NCBI RefSeq assembly: GCF_002863585.1
Contig: NZ_PGUY01000053.1
Coordinates: 1 to 37,925, forward strand
Length of the DNA: 37,925 bases
DNA from: Peribacillus deserti
GTDB taxonomy: Bacteria > Bacillota > Bacilli > Bacillales > DSM-1321
Direction: 5' to 3'
Under the pieces are notes generated by a model that saw only the letters and a list, made by a program, of their open reading frames with translations, ran no database searches and had not been told where the DNA came from. Both the position numbers and the translations under genes were made by a program. This document shows, one piece after another, positions 1-7,453 of this stretch (the first letter of the stretch is position 1; the number at the start of each line of letters is the position of its first letter).

Positions 1-173
1 TCAGCTTTTGGATGGATCTTTTCTTGAAAAGCACCGTCCTCCGCTTTTCGATCAGGTGAGACCCCGCAGGCGAAGCCGAGGAGGCTCACCGCCCGCCCCT
101 AAGGTCCGCGAGCATCCTGGAGAGGAAATCAACCTCTTGTTCAATAGCAACAAAGTTTGCGAAAACAGCCTTT
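1..173 (-). repeat. Dispersed repeat family A, copy 1
   Basis: The reverse complement starts AAGGCTGTTTTCGCAAACTT, runs through a GC-rich core (GAGCCTCCTCGGCTTCGCC, GGGGTCTCACCTGATCG) and ends at CATCCAAAAGCTGA. It matches 15342-15514 almost throughout and 37780-37925 over its length. It ends one base short of the carbonic anhydrase stop codon. There is no transposase gene and no obvious target duplication, so it resembles a small non-autonomous element. An ORF crossing it (8-238) is not conserved between copies and is not called. Confidence 0.85.
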
Positions 174-174
174 A

Positions 175-735
175 TTATTTATACCCGTCCACTACAACAT
201 CCAGCTTTCCTGTAGCTGGATCAATTACCAGTCCATGAACCGGTATATCCTTAGCAATCAGTGGATGGTTCTGGATGACTGACACACTATGAGCTACCGT
301 TTCACTTACATTTTTAAACCCTTCGAGCCATTTGTGCAGGTCAATGCCTGCATGCTCAAGTGTGCTTAGAGTTTCCTCGGTAATTCCTCTTTGTTTCATT
401 GAACTTATCGTTCTATCAGGATCCATTCCAGACATTCCGCAGTCGTGATGGCCCACCACTAAGATTTCCTCAGCTCCAAGCTCATACACTGCTACAACCA
501 GAGAGCGGACGATAGACCCGAATGGATGCGCAATAACAGCACCAGCATTTTTAATAACTTTTACATCACCATTTTTAAAATTTAGTGCTTTAGGAAGCAG
601 TTCAACCAATCGAGTATCCATACAGCTGAGAACAACCAGTTTTTTATCTGGGAACTTATCGGTCTGGAAATTTCTGTACTCTTGGTTTTCTACAAATTGT
701 TCATTATGGGTTAATATTTCATTTAAAAGCGACAT
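175..735 (-). CDS. ytiB: Beta-class carbonic anhydrase (YtiB-like)
   Basis: This predicted cytoplasmic zinc enzyme interconverts CO2 and bicarbonate. The 186-aa protein carries the beta-class signature: CMDTR with Cys38, Asp40 and Arg42, and GHHDCGM with His96 and Cys99. Cys38, His96 and Cys99 are the expected zinc ligands, and Asp40-Arg42 the gating pair. Its length and overall sequence agree with what I remember of B. subtilis YtiB. The ATG at 735 follows AATGAGGT, and a TATAAT box lies about 35 bases upstream, so it probably has its own promoter. Repeat A begins immediately after the stop, and no separate terminator is visible. Confidence 0.92.
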   Translation of the reverse strand: MSLLNEILTHNEQFVENQEYRNFQTDKFPDKKLVVLSCMDTRLVELLPKALNFKNGDVKVIKNAGAVIAHPFGSIVRSLVVAVYELGAEEILVVGHHDCGMSGMDPDRTISSMKQRGITEETLSTLEHAGIDLHKWLEGFKNVSETVAHSVSVIQNHPLIAKDIPVHGLVIDPATGKLDVVVDGYK

Positions 736-809
736 GATTTACCTCATTCTTGTTTTTTTAAGAATTATACCAAAAAAACTGATTAGAAGAACAGCAGAAC
801 GCTTTGTCC

Positions 810-1607
810 TTAGTTTGACTCACTATTGAAAAGGGAAGCACATATTCCAAACGCCGCCATTTTTTCCGTGTCCTCTGCAAGCTCATGGAATCTAAGAATC
901 GGGGTATTAGGCTCCTTAAATCTGGCTGCCCATTCCAGCGGCATGATTCCTTTCTGCAAGGAACCAATTTTTTTCCCTTGACAATCCTCTAATGTAAAGC
1001 CATTTTGCCATGCTCCTGCTTTAAGAGGAATCCATGGGTTCTGAGTGCTGTCAAAAACCATGCCCTGCATCTTAAAAACAGATTTGGATAATTCCTCCTT
1101 ATATATTCCGATAATTTCTTCATCGTTATTCCGGATAATCATCTTTTCAGCAAAGATCCCTTTTACTGTGTAATTTGAGATGAGTGTACCTTCACGATCA
1201 TATAAGCCATAGCGCCTTGGAATCAATTCTGTAAATGGATAGGGTATGAACCATAAATAACTTTTCATATTGATATCCCGTATCTCTCCGATTACATTTC
1301 CTCCAGGTTCAAAAAGAAGAATTCTTAGTGTAGGAGCGGGCAGAAATGCAAGCAGGATGTTACTTTCTTCAAACAGCCCGAATGCTTCAGGGCGGCTTTG
1401 GGTTTCCTGACCCCTGCTTTCGTTTAATTTGAAGCGCCAATAAGCAGCTGCGCTTATCACTATAAAAGGTCCTGTCATATAAAGGATATTCCCATAAATT
1501 TTGTTGAATATATGCAGTACAAAAAAACTAACAGCTATCACTAATGAAACCCAGGAGGTATAGTAGTTGATCCTTGAGGACTTTTTATAATAGTTTTGGA
1601 TATTCAT
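810..1607 (-). CDS. Unknown two-TM membrane-anchored protein
   Basis: I do not recognise this 265-aa protein. Two hydrophobic segments at about residues 18-34 and 40-57 put it in the membrane near the N-terminus. The rest is soluble, with beta-type sequence (ILLFEPGGNVIGEIRDI, YGLYDREGTLISNYTV, GIFAEKMIIRNNDEEIIGIY) that resembles a C-terminal Tubby or LURP-like barrel only in general flavour. I would not assign that fold without a structure prediction. The ATG at 1607 follows AAAAGGGG. It lies upstream of the carbonic anhydrase on the same strand with a 74-base gap that contains the latter's likely promoter, so the two are probably transcribed separately. Confidence 0.7.
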   Translation of the reverse strand: MNIQNYYKKSSRINYYTSWVSLVIAVSFFVLHIFNKIYGNILYMTGPFIVISAAAYWRFKLNESRGQETQSRPEAFGLFEESNILLAFLPAPTLRILLFEPGGNVIGEIRDINMKSYLWFIPYPFTELIPRRYGLYDREGTLISNYTVKGIFAEKMIIRNNDEEIIGIYKEELSKSVFKMQGMVFDSTQNPWIPLKAGAWQNGFTLEDCQGKKIGSLQKGIMPLEWAARFKEPNTPILRFHELAEDTEKMAAFGICASLFNSESN

Positions 1608-1757
1608 TAAATGGCCCCTTTTATTTCCGTCTAAATAAAAAAGCTAGTCTTTTATTTATACTTTGGAAAGACTGATTATATGTGAAGAAAATTTACATAT
1701 TGGGAGGCAGAGTTCCTGAGGAAAAAAGAAGTTTTAGACGGTATCCTATTAACCAAG

Positions 1758-2049
1758 TCAAGCATTGGAGGAGCGCTTCATGAATATTGATTTTTCAACG
1801 TACATACCTTTATAAGGATGATATAGCGTCAGATTATTTACTGTCATTTTTGTCTCCCGTTTCAGGGTGAGTTCAAGCAAAAAGATGACCGATAAACCTT
1901 CAAAGCTCGACTTATCAGTCACCTTTAACTTGTCATATATTTTCCATTCCTTCTTGTTTTTTTCGCTTGGATCGATCACTGATGGCTCTTAGGATAAACA
2001 TCTTATCTTGATGAGTAAGCATTCTCCAACTTCCAGCTTTTATTACCAT
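1758..2049 (-). pseudogene. Small unknown gene split by a frameshift in an A7 run
   Basis: A well-placed start (ATG at 2049, AAAGGAGTG just upstream) opens a frame reading MVIKAGSWRMLTHQDKMF and continuing, but it stops after 38 codons at 1933. A second frame, open from 1979 to 1758, has only a GTG start and no ribosome binding site. The two overlap at a run of seven A. Removing one A joins them into one 96-aa protein whose second half contains KNKKEWKIYDKLKV and TLYHPYKGMYVEKS. I do not recognise the family. It may be a recent pseudogene, a base-calling error in a homopolymer, or a gene using slippage; the sequence alone cannot tell. Confidence 0.6.
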
Positions 2050-2271
2050 ATTCAAAACACTCCTTTTTTGTAGTTGAATCACTGAAAATATTCATCTACT
2101 AGTATTTAACCTTTTTATACCGTCATTTCCAACAAATGAAACAACAAAAATTCCAACAAATTTCACGTCTACCTTCTTTTGACACATGATTTTTTTAAAT
2201 CAATTTGCAAGAGCTGGCGGATTTATGTCGATTAATCCGCATATATGACTAAGGCAGCGTCCAGGCAGCAT

Positions 2272-2300
2272 TATATTTTTTATATTTTTTATATTTTTTA
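2272..2300. repeat. Three 10-bp A/T repeats upstream of the amidohydrolase
   Basis: TATATTTTTT is repeated three times in direct succession, about 40 bases before the start codon. The period equals one helical turn, as expected for intrinsically bent DNA or an AT-rich upstream element. No convincing -35/-10 pair can be fixed nearby. Otherwise 2050-2341 shows no gene. Confidence 0.7.
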
Positions 2301-2341
2301 CTCCCGGCCCGGAACTGACAATGAACGGAGAGGACGTCAAT

Positions 2342-3487
2342 ATGGATCAACTGTTATTGAAGAATGCATATGTGCATGGGGTGACCTCCCCGCCGCTTCA
2401 TGGTGCGGATGTATATATTGAAAATGGGCTGATTAAAGATGTTGGCTTTGGATTAGAAAGGCAGCACCCTGATTCTTCCATACCCATCATCCACTGTAAT
2501 AAAGCTTATCTCTTCCCAGGCTTTATTGATGTCCATACCCACCTTGGACTTTATGATGAAGGCACAGGCTGGGCAGGCAACGATGCTAATGAATCTATTG
2601 AAGCCATGACTCCGCATATCAGAGCTTTGGATGGAGTATATCCCCTGGACCAGGCTTTTACGGAGGCCATTAAATACGGGATTACAACTGCCCACGTAAT
2701 GCCGGGAAGCGCTAATGTGATCGGGGGCACCACTTCAGTAATTAAGACGTTTGGCAGGAATATTAACAACATGATTATTAAGGAGACTGCCGGGCTTAAA
2801 ATTGCCCTTGGAGAAAACCCAAAAAGGACCCATAGTAATTCTAACAAAGATTCTATTACCAGAATGGGAATCATGGGCATGCTGCGCGAAACGTTCAATG
2901 AAGCCAAATATTGTGATAATCCCGAGGCCATGAGGGTAGCTCCCTTAGTTATGGCCCTTAAACGGGAACTGCCTGTAAGGATCCATGCTCACCGTGCCGA
3001 TGATATTATGTCAGCTGTCCGTCTGGCCGAAGAATTTGATTTAGATCTTAGAATCGAACATTGTACGGAAGGGCATTTAATTGCCGAAGAATTAGCCCCG
3101 CTTGGTTTAATGGTTTCAGTCGGACCTACACTGACTAGAAGATCTAAAGTAGAGTTAAAGAATAAAAGCTGGAGCACATACGATATTTTATCAAAACATG
3201 GGATAGAGGTTTCCATAACAACTGATCATCCCTACACTCCCATTCAATACTTGAATATATGTGCAGCCATTGCAGTCCGTGAAGGTCTGCCTGAACAAAA
3301 GGCAATTGAAGGTATTACGATTCTTCCTGCAAAAAACCTGGGTCTTTCACATAAAATCGGAAGTATAGAACCAGGAAAAGATGCCGATCTTACCCTTTGG
3401 TCTCACCATCCGTTCCATTTTCTTTCCAAGCCCTTATTCACCATGATCGACGGTAAAATCATTTATAAAAAAGAAGCCGAAAAATGA
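2342..3487 (+). CDS. Metal-dependent amidohydrolase (imidazolonepropionase-like)
   Basis: This is a 381-aa TIM-barrel amidohydrolase. Visible metal-site motifs are VHTHLG (His65, His67), HAHRADD (His215, His217), RIEHCTEGH (His240, His245) and TTDHP (Asp295). A C-terminal GSIEPGKDADLTLW matches the beta-sandwich end of the family. The substrate cannot be read from sequence; the closest general type is the COG1228 imidazolonepropionase/cyclic-amide hydrolase group, but there is no histidine-degradation operon here, so a hut role is unlikely. I chose ATG 2342 because GGAGAGG lies at the right distance; an in-frame ATG at 2321 would add seven residues covering that site. The gene stands alone. 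Confidence 0.85.
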   Translation: MDQLLLKNAYVHGVTSPPLHGADVYIENGLIKDVGFGLERQHPDSSIPIIHCNKAYLFPGFIDVHTHLGLYDEGTGWAGNDANESIEAMTPHIRALDGVYPLDQAFTEAIKYGITTAHVMPGSANVIGGTTSVIKTFGRNINNMIIKETAGLKIALGENPKRTHSNSNKDSITRMGIMGMLRETFNEAKYCDNPEAMRVAPLVMALKRELPVRIHAHRADDIMSAVRLAEEFDLDLRIEHCTEGHLIAEELAPLGLMVSVGPTLTRRSKVELKNKSWSTYDILSKHGIEVSITTDHPYTPIQYLNICAAIAVREGLPEQKAIEGITILPAKNLGLSHKIGSIEPGKDADLTLWSHHPFHFLSKPLFTMIDGKIIYKKEAEK

Positions 3488-3568
3488 CGAAAAAATAGTA
3501 AAAATTCCTATTTCCTTTTTGGTTTTTTTCTAGTATTATACGTTCGTATGGTATATTTTTTTTCATTC

Positions 3569-3588
3569 ACCGACATGTACATGTTGGT
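3569..3588 (+). terminator. Possible terminator after the amidohydrolase gene
   Basis: ACCGACATGTACATGTTGGT is an almost perfect inverted repeat followed by TTT. It lies 80 bases after the amidohydrolase stop. It could instead be the first hairpin of the GNAT leader if transcription of that leader starts near TATTAT at about 3533. Confidence 0.45.
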
Positions 3589-3607
3589 TTTAAAAAGGCA
3601 TATAAAC

Positions 3608-3772
3608 GGCTCGTCTGTTAGTATGCCGCGCTAGGGAAGGCAAATGGTGAGCCATCGGTACATCCGGTTCTAGTGGGTTCGATTCCCACCCCGAAATTTT
3701 TTAATGCTGAATTTGTTGAAAAATTTCGAGGGTGGGCTCATAGAGCGAAATCTGCCCTCAGAAGACGGAGGG
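3608..3772 (+). promoter_or_regulatory. Riboswitch-like leader with competing hairpins
   Basis: The 5' part closes with GGCTC (3608-3612) against GAGCC (3649-3653) and an inner TGCC/GGCA (3624-3627 with 3639-3642). Then come four helices that cannot all form: GTGGG 3673-3677 with CCCAC 3685-3689 (a tRNA T-arm look-alike, loop TTCGATT); 3685-3702 with 3718-3736 (about 18 bp with one bulge); GAGGG 3728-3732 with CCCTC 3755-3759; and the same CCCTC with GAGGG 3768-3772, which is the Shine-Dalgarno of the GNAT gene. Each helix shares bases with the next, the arrangement expected of an expression platform acting on translation. I cannot match it to a riboswitch class I know. Confidence 0.55.
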
Positions 3773-3780
3773 ATAGTTCA

Positions 3781-4344
3781 ATGCTAAAAAAAAGAGAGTT
3801 AACAGACTGCCATGCTCTTTATGAATTAATGACCCATCCGGATGTTTTCCCGTTTGTACGCCAAAAAGTCCAATCGTATGACGAATACTTATTCGTTACA
3901 AAACAAACTATTGAAGCTGAAGAACGCGGCGAACTAATTTCCCGGACAATTACAGATGAATGGGGTACCCCGATTGGGACCATATCCTTATTCGATATAG
4001 AAGAAAACGCCGGTTTTCTTGGCACCTGGCTGGGGAAAGATTTCCACGGCAAAGGCTACAATAAGATTGCTAAAGAAGCATTCTTTAATGAGGTTTTCTA
4101 TGAATTAGGAGTAGAACATGTTTTCCTGAGAATCCGCAAGCAAAACCTAAGATCTGTCCATGCCGCAAAAAAACTTCCTTATGCTGTGCTGGCCAATGAA
4201 ACGCGTAAACCGTTATATGATAAATTAAACACTCCAGAAGTCATCTTTGACTTATTTGAGATTTCAAAAGATTTATTTACGTTCCACATGCTTCGCCAGG
4301 AAAACCATTCTGGAGATTCCGATCAGCATCTTCTTGAAGCATAA
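3781..4344 (+). CDS. GNAT-family N-acetyltransferase (RimJ/RimL type)
   Basis: This 187-aa protein fits the RimJ/RimL branch of GNAT acetyltransferases. It opens KRELTDCHALYELMTHPDV, has the central strand GTPIGTISLFDIEENAGFLGT and the acetyl-CoA loop region WLGKDFHGKGYNKIAKEAFF, and ends with the usual HVFLRIRKQNLRSVHAAKKL segment. The acceptor is not predictable: protein N-termini, small metabolites and antibiotics are all known in the family. ATG 3781 is chosen because GGAGGG lies 8 bases upstream. The open frame extends to 3673, but that part is a structured leader rather than protein. The leader suggests control at translation initiation. A strong terminator follows. Confidence 0.85.
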   Translation: MLKKRELTDCHALYELMTHPDVFPFVRQKVQSYDEYLFVTKQTIEAEERGELISRTITDEWGTPIGTISLFDIEENAGFLGTWLGKDFHGKGYNKIAKEAFFNEVFYELGVEHVFLRIRKQNLRSVHAAKKLPYAVLANETRKPLYDKLNTPEVIFDLFEISKDLFTFHMLRQENHSGDSDQHLLEA

Positions 4345-4366
4345 TTTTAATCTATACATGAAAAAG

Positions 4367-4407
4367 GGCGGTATTGAATGGTTCAGCCATCAATACCGCC
4401 TTTTTTT
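4367..4407. terminator. Bidirectional terminator between GNAT and DUF2639 genes
   Basis: GGCGGTATTGA at 4367-4377 pairs with TCAATACCGCC at 4390-4400, followed by seven T. The A run on the other side allows it to serve the minus-strand gene as well, although that gene's stop codon lies inside the stem. Confidence 0.9.
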
Positions 4408-4569
4408 GCTTACTATTTCTGGCTTTTTTTTCTGTGACTGCTCTGAATACAGACTTCTTAATATGGGTGTCCTGTATAGCTCCAGCTTTCTTCTTTCAAC
4501 TGGGTGCTTAGAAATCCCCAGTGCTTTTAATTGCTGAATAAACCAGCCTTTTGAATAGGTATATGCCAT
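4390..4569 (-). CDS. DUF2639 family small protein (YflJ-like)
   Basis: This 59-aa protein starts MAYTYSKGWFIQQLKALGIS and continues KHPVERRKLELYRTPILRSL, the conserved pattern of the Bacillus DUF2639 group that includes YflJ. The C-terminus is lysine-rich (SQKKKPEIVSKKRRY). No function is known to me. ATG 4569 follows a GGGGGAAG site. The TGA lies inside the shared terminator stem, so this gene and the convergent GNAT gene use one hairpin. It is too short to be picked up by long-ORF calling, but the ribosome binding site and the family match support it. Confidence 0.85.
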   Translation of the reverse strand: MAYTYSKGWFIQQLKALGISKHPVERRKLELYRTPILRSLYSEQSQKKKPEIVSKKRRY

Positions 4570-4747
4570 CCTTACTTCCCCCTATCAGCTTTCTACTATG
4601 AAACTATGATAGAAAATAGAGAAAAATAACTTTTTTGCAAAAAAATAGAATTCACCGCTGAAAAAAAGAGATTTCGCGCTAAAAATGCGAGCATACCAGT
4701 CCTGCGTTCTACAGGCTGACTTGGCTGAGAAACCATCTTCCCTCAAC

Positions 4748-5842
4748 TCACAATGCTCTATTATCTGGCTGCTGATCAATCTGATTTACCAGCAATTCAT
4801 ACATTTCGTTTGTTCGTTTAAATTCCTTCTCCTGTGACATCCTTTTTTGGATTTGTCCTCTATTCCGGGAAAGATAGGAAAGTTCTTTCAGAAATAATTC
4901 ATCTGTCAGCTGTTCTTCCTCGATAACCCTGCAGTATCCGGCTTTTTCAAAACTTCTTGCATTAATGATCTGATCCCCTCTTGATGCCTTGGCACTAAGC
5001 GGTATTAAGAGCATTGGCTTTTTTAAAGCAAGGAATTCAAAAATAGAATTCGACCCTGCACGGGAAACAACTATACTTGCAGCAGCCACGAGGTCAAATA
5101 AGCCTTCGTTCACAAATTCAAAAGGAGCATAGCCATCCTGTCTCAAGGCTCCATTGACATTTCCCTTTCCACAAAAATGGATAATGTTAAAATGTTTAAT
5201 GAGCTCTGTAAGATTTTGTTCAATGAGGTTATTGATTTTAAAAGAGCCGAGGCTTCCTCCCATAACCGCCAATACCGGTTTTGTATTTGTAAAGCCGCAA
5301 AGCTGGCGGCCCTTCCCTGCATTCCCTTGGAATATGCCTTCTCTTAGGACAGCACCCACATGTATGCTTTTATTGCCTTTTAAAAATTGGCCGGTTTCCT
5401 TAAAGGTGGTGCATATCGCTTTCGAGAAGGGGAAAACCAGTTTATTTGCCAGCCCCGGTGTGTAGTCTGATTCATGAATAATTACTGGAATTTTTAATGA
5501 TCTGCCTGCAGAAACTACAGGTACTGATACAAATCCTCCCTTTGAAAAAATGAAGTCAGGCTTTATTTTCTTTAAGAACCTCCTTGCTTCAAGGAACCCT
5601 TTCATAACCAGTACAGGATCACTGAAATTCTTCCAGGAAAAGTACCTTCTCCATTTTCCCACAGGGACACTCAGATATTGTACTTCGGGGAAATTGGCCG
5701 TAATGATTGATTTCTCTATTCCATCACGGGACCCTATGTAGTAAATTTCCCACCCGTTTTTTTGGAATTCTGGAATTAAGGCTGCATTGACTGACACATG
5801 ACCGGCCGAGCCTCCGCCTGTAAAAACAATTTTTCTTTTCAT
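4748..5842 (-). CDS. murG: MurG-type N-acetylglucosaminyltransferase, stand-alone copy
   Basis: The family transfers GlcNAc from UDP-GlcNAc to lipid I, making lipid II at the inner face of the membrane. The 364-aa GT-B protein has the N-terminal glycine loop TGGGSAGHVSVNAAL (residues 8-22), HESDYTPGLANK (123-134), the mid-protein MGGSLGS (194-200) and the sugar-nucleotide loop RAGSNSIFEF (261-270). The gene is alone, with a MATE exporter divergent upstream and no mraY, murD or ftsW nearby, so it lies outside the dcw cluster. Some Bacillus genomes carry a second MurG, so this is probably a paralogue, but the window cannot show whether another copy exists. ATG 5842 follows AAAGAGGG. Confidence 0.88.
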   Translation of the reverse strand: MKRKIVFTGGGSAGHVSVNAALIPEFQKNGWEIYYIGSRDGIEKSIITANFPEVQYLSVPVGKWRRYFSWKNFSDPVLVMKGFLEARRFLKKIKPDFIFSKGGFVSVPVVSAGRSLKIPVIIHESDYTPGLANKLVFPFSKAICTTFKETGQFLKGNKSIHVGAVLREGIFQGNAGKGRQLCGFTNTKPVLAVMGGSLGSFKINNLIEQNLTELIKHFNIIHFCGKGNVNGALRQDGYAPFEFVNEGLFDLVAAASIVVSRAGSNSIFEFLALKKPMLLIPLSAKASRGDQIINARSFEKAGYCRVIEEEQLTDELFLKELSYLSRNRGQIQKRMSQEKEFKRTNEMYELLVNQIDQQPDNRAL

Positions 5843-5960
5843 GATTTACCCTCTTTAATAGATAATGAATAACATCTAGTTACATTTTATCGGTTAAGAC
5901 TTGAAAATTGTGCTATAATCTTTCTCATTCACGAAGAAAAATTTCCAACAGAGGTATCTA

Positions 5961-7325
5961 ATGTTCCAGACATACTCGAAAAAAGAAAAATTGAGACAAT
6001 TTGTCAGTATTTTACTTCCCATTTTATTAACGCAGCTTGGGTTATTTTCCATGACCTTTTTTGACACCATGATGTCAGGCAACGCCAGTCCATCAGATCT
6101 TGCCGGGGTAGCAATCGGAAGTTCCCTTTGGACACCAGTCTTTACGGGGCTGAGCGGGATATTGCTTGCCATTACACCTATTGTTGCCCAGCAGGTAGGA
6201 GCAGCAAAACATAAGGAAGTACCTTATTCGGTTACACAAGGGGTTTATCTTTCCTTTTTTATGGCGCTTTTTGTGATTTTAGCCGGTTCGTTTATTCTAA
6301 ATCCCGTTCTCAATCTTATGAACTTAACCGATCAAGTTCATGAAGTTGCCCATGATTTCCTGTGTGCGTTATCTTTTGGAATGGTTCCTTTATTTGTTTA
6401 TAACGCTTTGAGGGCCTATATCGATGCTCTCGGCCAGACAAAGGTTTCCATGTTTATTACATTGCTTTCACTGCCTATTAATGTGGTGCTGAACCATATG
6501 CTTATTTTTGGAAATTTTGGTTTACCCGAGCTCGGCGGTGTTGGGGCAGGCTATGCTTCAGCTATTACCTACTGGATCATTACGATTGTTGCAATTATGG
6601 TTATTTATCGAAATTCACCCTTTACTTCATATCGGGTATTTAGAGTTTTTTATCCCATATCCTTCAAAGAATGGCTTTCGATATTAAAAATAGGGGTACC
6701 GATTGGTTTTTCCATATTCTTTGAAACAAGCATTTTCTCAGCTGTCACCCTGTTGATGAGCAATTATAGTACAACAATCATAGCGTCTCATCAGGCCGCG
6801 CTTAATTTTGCATCTTTTCTCTATATGATTCCATTATCGATATCCATGAGCTTAACCATAGTTGTGGGATTTGAGACCGGGGCCAGACGGATTAAAGATG
6901 CCATTCAATATGCCTACCTTGGAATCGGTACTGCAGTCAGCTTAGCATTTGTATGCGGGATTGTTCTTTTTGCCTTAAGAAACCACATTGCTTCACTCTA
7001 TACAAACGATCCGGAAGTTCTGCGATTGACTTCGCATTTTTTGATTTTCGCATTATTCTTCCAACTTTCAGATGCTCTTCAAGCGCCGATTCAGGGAGCA
7101 TTGCGGGGCTACAAGGATGTTAATGTGACCCTATACATGTCGTTAATTTCTTACTGGGTTATCGGCCTGCCGACAGGTTACTTATTTGCAGCATACACTT
7201 CACTTGGAGCTTTCGGCTATTGGATTGGCTTAATAACCGGACTCGCTGCTGGTGCCGCTACACTATCCTTCAGGCTCGTGTCCGTCCAGCGCAGGAAATA
7301 TTCTGAGTTAGAAAATCAATCATAA
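5961..7325 (+). CDS. MATE family multidrug/sodium antiporter
   Basis: A 454-aa polytopic membrane protein with about twelve hydrophobic segments in two similar halves, typical of MATE exporters. These pump cationic drugs or metabolites out of the cell, driven by Na+ or H+. The N-terminal half has FDTMMSGNASPSDLAGVAIGSSLW, broken here by the usual kink region, and IVAQQVGAAKHKEV; the second half has MSLTIVVGFETGARRIKDA, the equivalent repeat element. B. subtilis YisQ and YoeA are general relatives, but I cannot choose between them. The start follows AGAGGTATCTA, and TATAAT at about 5916 is a likely -10 box. It is divergent from murG and ends at its own terminator. Confidence 0.9.
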   Translation: MFQTYSKKEKLRQFVSILLPILLTQLGLFSMTFFDTMMSGNASPSDLAGVAIGSSLWTPVFTGLSGILLAITPIVAQQVGAAKHKEVPYSVTQGVYLSFFMALFVILAGSFILNPVLNLMNLTDQVHEVAHDFLCALSFGMVPLFVYNALRAYIDALGQTKVSMFITLLSLPINVVLNHMLIFGNFGLPELGGVGAGYASAITYWIITIVAIMVIYRNSPFTSYRVFRVFYPISFKEWLSILKIGVPIGFSIFFETSIFSAVTLLMSNYSTTIIASHQAALNFASFLYMIPLSISMSLTIVVGFETGARRIKDAIQYAYLGIGTAVSLAFVCGIVLFALRNHIASLYTNDPEVLRLTSHFLIFALFFQLSDALQAPIQGALRGYKDVNVTLYMSLISYWVIGLPTGYLFAAYTSLGAFGYWIGLITGLAAGAATLSFRLVSVQRRKYSELENQS

Positions 7326-7330
7326 AGCAG

Positions 7331-7358
7331 GAGCCTCCATTAGGGAAGGCTCTTTTTT
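7331..7358 (+). terminator. Terminator of the MATE gene
   Basis: GAGCCTCC pairs with GGAAGGCTC (one bulged A) and is followed by six T. Confidence 0.88.
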
Positions 7359-7394
7359 CATGCCGGATGACTGCACGCAATTAGATTGAGGATA

Positions 7395-7422
7395 ACGATT
7401 GGGCATCCAGGCGCATAAGATA
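7395..7422 (+). promoter_or_regulatory. Sigma-K-like promoter of the GerT-like gene
   Basis: AC at 7395-7396, 17 bases, then CATAAGATA at 7414-7422 match the known sigma-K consensus AC-N17-CATANNNTA. It lies about 32 bases before the start codon. Confidence 0.6.
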
Positions 7423-7453
7423 TATAAGCATTATTTATATATAGGAGGGAGGA

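Noticed and set aside
8-238. ORF across repeat A copy 1
   Set aside because: It runs into the carbonic anhydrase gene and its frame is not kept in copies 2 and 3.
3640-3700. A tRNA gene suggested by GTGGG-TTCGATT-CCCAC
   Set aside because: No matching acceptor stem, D-arm or anticodon arm can be drawn upstream, and the acceptor 3' side (CCCGAAA) has no partner. The hairpin fits the leader model better.
3673-3780. N-terminal extension of the GNAT protein
   Set aside because: It lacks a ribosome site, covers a run of hairpins and adds a very basic non-GNAT sequence. GGAGGG before ATG 3781 is decisive.
5154-5741. Plus-strand ORFs inside murG
   Set aside because: They are shadow frames of a well-supported minus-strand gene.
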